Shown piece after piece: positions 62,724 through 64,000 of a stretch of DNA of 64,000 bases; positions within the stretch are counted from its first letter, which is position 1, and each line of letters begins with the position of its first letter. This DNA comes from Chryseotalea sanaruensis. Lineage in GTDB: Bacteria; Bacteroidota; Bacteroidia; Cytophagales; Cyclobacteriaceae. The notes under the pieces are model-generated. The model had not been told where the DNA came from. It ran no database searches and was given only the letters and a program-made list of their open reading frames with translations. The stretch covers positions 675,402 through 739,401 of the forward strand of contig NZ_BHXQ01000001.1 in NCBI RefSeq assembly GCF_003990915.1, written 5' to 3'. A program made the translations under genes and the position numbers.

Positions 62724-64000
62724 ATGCGTGATGTAGCTGCACAACCTGCCATAACACCCAATATTGAAGATTATGATTCAGTATATAACTTTTTTAATTG
62801 GGAGATAGCATACAGGGGACTAAATGGATTACCCTCTGGCAACGGTCTAAATATGGCTTATGAAGCCGTTGAACGCCACGCGGAAGTATCAATAAAAAAT
62901 CACACTGCTTTGCGCTTTATCAAAAGTGATCGCACAACAATTGATATTTCCTATGCAGAACTTTCCCGCTTATCCAATCAATTCGCCAACCTGTTAAACT
63001 TCTTAGGTGTAGCAAAAGGAGAAACTGTTTTTACGCTTACTGGTCGTATTCCTGAATTATATATCGCAGCATTTGGCACACTAAAAAAGCTTGCTTTGTT
63101 TTGTCCGTTGTTTTCGGTATTCGGTCCTGAACCAATCTATCAGCGATTGTCAAGAGGCAATGCTAAAATTCTGGTTACCACCCTTGACTTATTTACAACA
63201 AAAGTAAAGCCCCTACTCGATCGTTTACCAGCACTTAGCCATGTTCTGATTACAGACATCGAAAAGGATATTGATGATTTAGCCATATCCCTGCCACTAA
63301 GAATGTCGAAGGCTTCATCAGCTTTTACTATTCCCGATACCAAACCAACTGATGATGCGTTGCTCCATTTTACGAGCGGTACCACAGGTATGCCAAAAGG
63401 AGCAGTACATGTTCATGGTGCTGTACTTACTCACTTAGTAACCGGAAAACAAGTATTAGATTTTCATCCGGGTGATATCTATTGGTGTACAGCCGATCCC
63501 GGCTGGGTAACAGGCACTTCTTACGGAATAATTTCACCATTGGTAAATGGTGTGACAAGCATAATCGATGAAGAAGAGTTTGATGCTACCCGCTGGTATT
63601 CAGTGTTGGAGGAACACAAAGTAAGCATATGGTATACGGCCCCTACTGCTATCCGCAGACTTATGCGGATGAATATAGAACCGAAAAAACAATTCAACCT
63701 CGAACACTTGCGCATGATACTAAGTGTTGGCGAACCACTCCATGCTGATGCCGTAAAGTGGTGTCAAAAAACATTTGAGGTTCCGGTACTGGACAACTGG
63801 TGGCAAACTGAAACAGGAGGTATTATGATTTCCAATTTCAGAAGCTTGCCGGTGCGTCCCGGCTCAATGGGCAAACCGCTACCTGGTGTAAAAGCAGCGA
63901 TTGCAGCAGTTACTGAAAGTAGTATTCAGATCATTAAAGAGCCAGACAAAGAAGGACACCTTGTATTGAAACGAGGTTGGCCATCCATGTTTAAAACATA
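62724..64000 (+). CDS. acsA: Acetyl-CoA synthetase (AMP-forming), 3' end outside the window
   Basis: The frame is open from ATG 62724 to the right edge, giving 425 residues, so the gene is partial. HFTSGTTGMPKGAVHVHG is the AMP-binding P-loop, and DNWWQTETGGIMISNF and YWCTADPGWVTGTSYGI are acetyl-CoA synthetase signatures. It turns acetate, CoA and ATP into acetyl-CoA. The N-terminal part (INNFFNWEIAYRG-like) is shorter than in the long Acs form, as in AcsA. Confidence 0.9.
   Translation, partial: MRDVAAQPAITPNIEDYDSVYNFFNWEIAYRGLNGLPSGNGLNMAYEAVERHAEVSIKNHTALRFIKSDRTTIDISYAELSRLSNQFANLLNFLGVAKGETVFTLTGRIPELYIAAFGTLKKLALFCPLFSVFGPEPIYQRLSRGNAKILVTTLDLFTTKVKPLLDRLPALSHVLITDIEKDIDDLAISLPLRMSKASSAFTIPDTKPTDDALLHFTSGTTGMPKGAVHVHGAVLTHLVTGKQVLDFHPGDIYWCTADPGWVTGTSYGIISPLVNGVTSIIDEEEFDATRWYSVLEEHKVSIWYTAPTAIRRLMRMNIEPKKQFNLEHLRMILSVGEPLHADAVKWCQKTFEVPVLDNWWQTETGGIMISNFRSLPVRPGSMGKPLPGVKAAIAAVTESSIQIIKEPDKEGHLVLKRGWPSMFKT

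Noticed and set aside
1..64000. CRISPR arrays, rRNA and tRNA genes
   Set aside because: No regularly spaced repeats or recognisable RNA gene sequences were seen on either strand by eye.

Overview
This AT-rich window suggests a Bacteroidota (Cytophagales-like) chromosome. Supporting signs are a delta-60/kelch/fibronectin surface protein, -7 boxes of the TAnnTTTG type (typical of this phylum), DUF2911, DUF4136, DUF4142 and YtxH proteins, and few Shine-Dalgarno sequences. No rRNA, tRNA or CRISPR array was recognised.

Layout: (1) 1-6.3 kb, host chromosome: a very large secreted repeat protein running off the left edge, a DUF4142 lipoprotein, and two small genes, one of which carries an in-frame TAG near its start. 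(2) About 6.32-41.72 kb, a region I interpret as one integrated element of roughly 35 kb. It is bounded by related inverted repeats (positions 6324-6350 and 41693-41719, 22 of 27 matching; plus an exact 15-bp inverted repeat at 6402-6416 and 41681-41695) and by a 7-bp direct repeat CAGTAGA at 6313-6319 and 41721-41727. A three-gene Mu/Tn7-like transposition module (accessory protein, DDE transposase, small ATPase) lies just inside the right end, with a divergent XRE repressor and an array of palindromes between them. The cargo looks like a defence and DNA-repair island. It holds a three-gene operon of putative nucleases, one with a Cap4-like nuclease and a P-loop; a fragment of a second copy of one of those genes; a four-gene operon of Mrr-like nuclease, class III cyclase-like protein, GIY-YIG protein and HEPN-RES protein; small XRE regulators; a SRAP protein; a metallophosphoesterase; a LexA-like repressor with DinB and a short DnaE; an unknown two-gene module; a KAP NTPase; and a tyrosine recombinase.

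(3) 42.1-64 kb, host chromosome again: a stress or low-oxygen type cluster. It contains B12-dependent ribonucleotide reductase, YtxH protein, APH-like protein plus kinase, phosphoribosyltransferase, DUF2911 protein, eRF1-like protein, PolX, DUF4136 lipoprotein, HtrA protease, an Mla-type lipid transporter, an MgtA-like P-type ATPase, a CBS protein and the start of acetyl-CoA synthetase. Eight sites of the form TGA-N6-TCA (or one mismatch) sit upstream of genes or of a candidate small RNA between 43.9 and 52.9 kb. Most lie 20-24 bp before a -7-like box, which suggests one Crp/Fnr-family regulator controls much of this cluster. The regulator itself is not in the window.

The most novel-looking items are the putative defence-carrying transposon with its ends, the nuclease/cyclase/GIY-YIG/RES operon, the three-gene nuclease/STAND operon with its relic paralogue, and the shared TGA-N6-TCA regulon.
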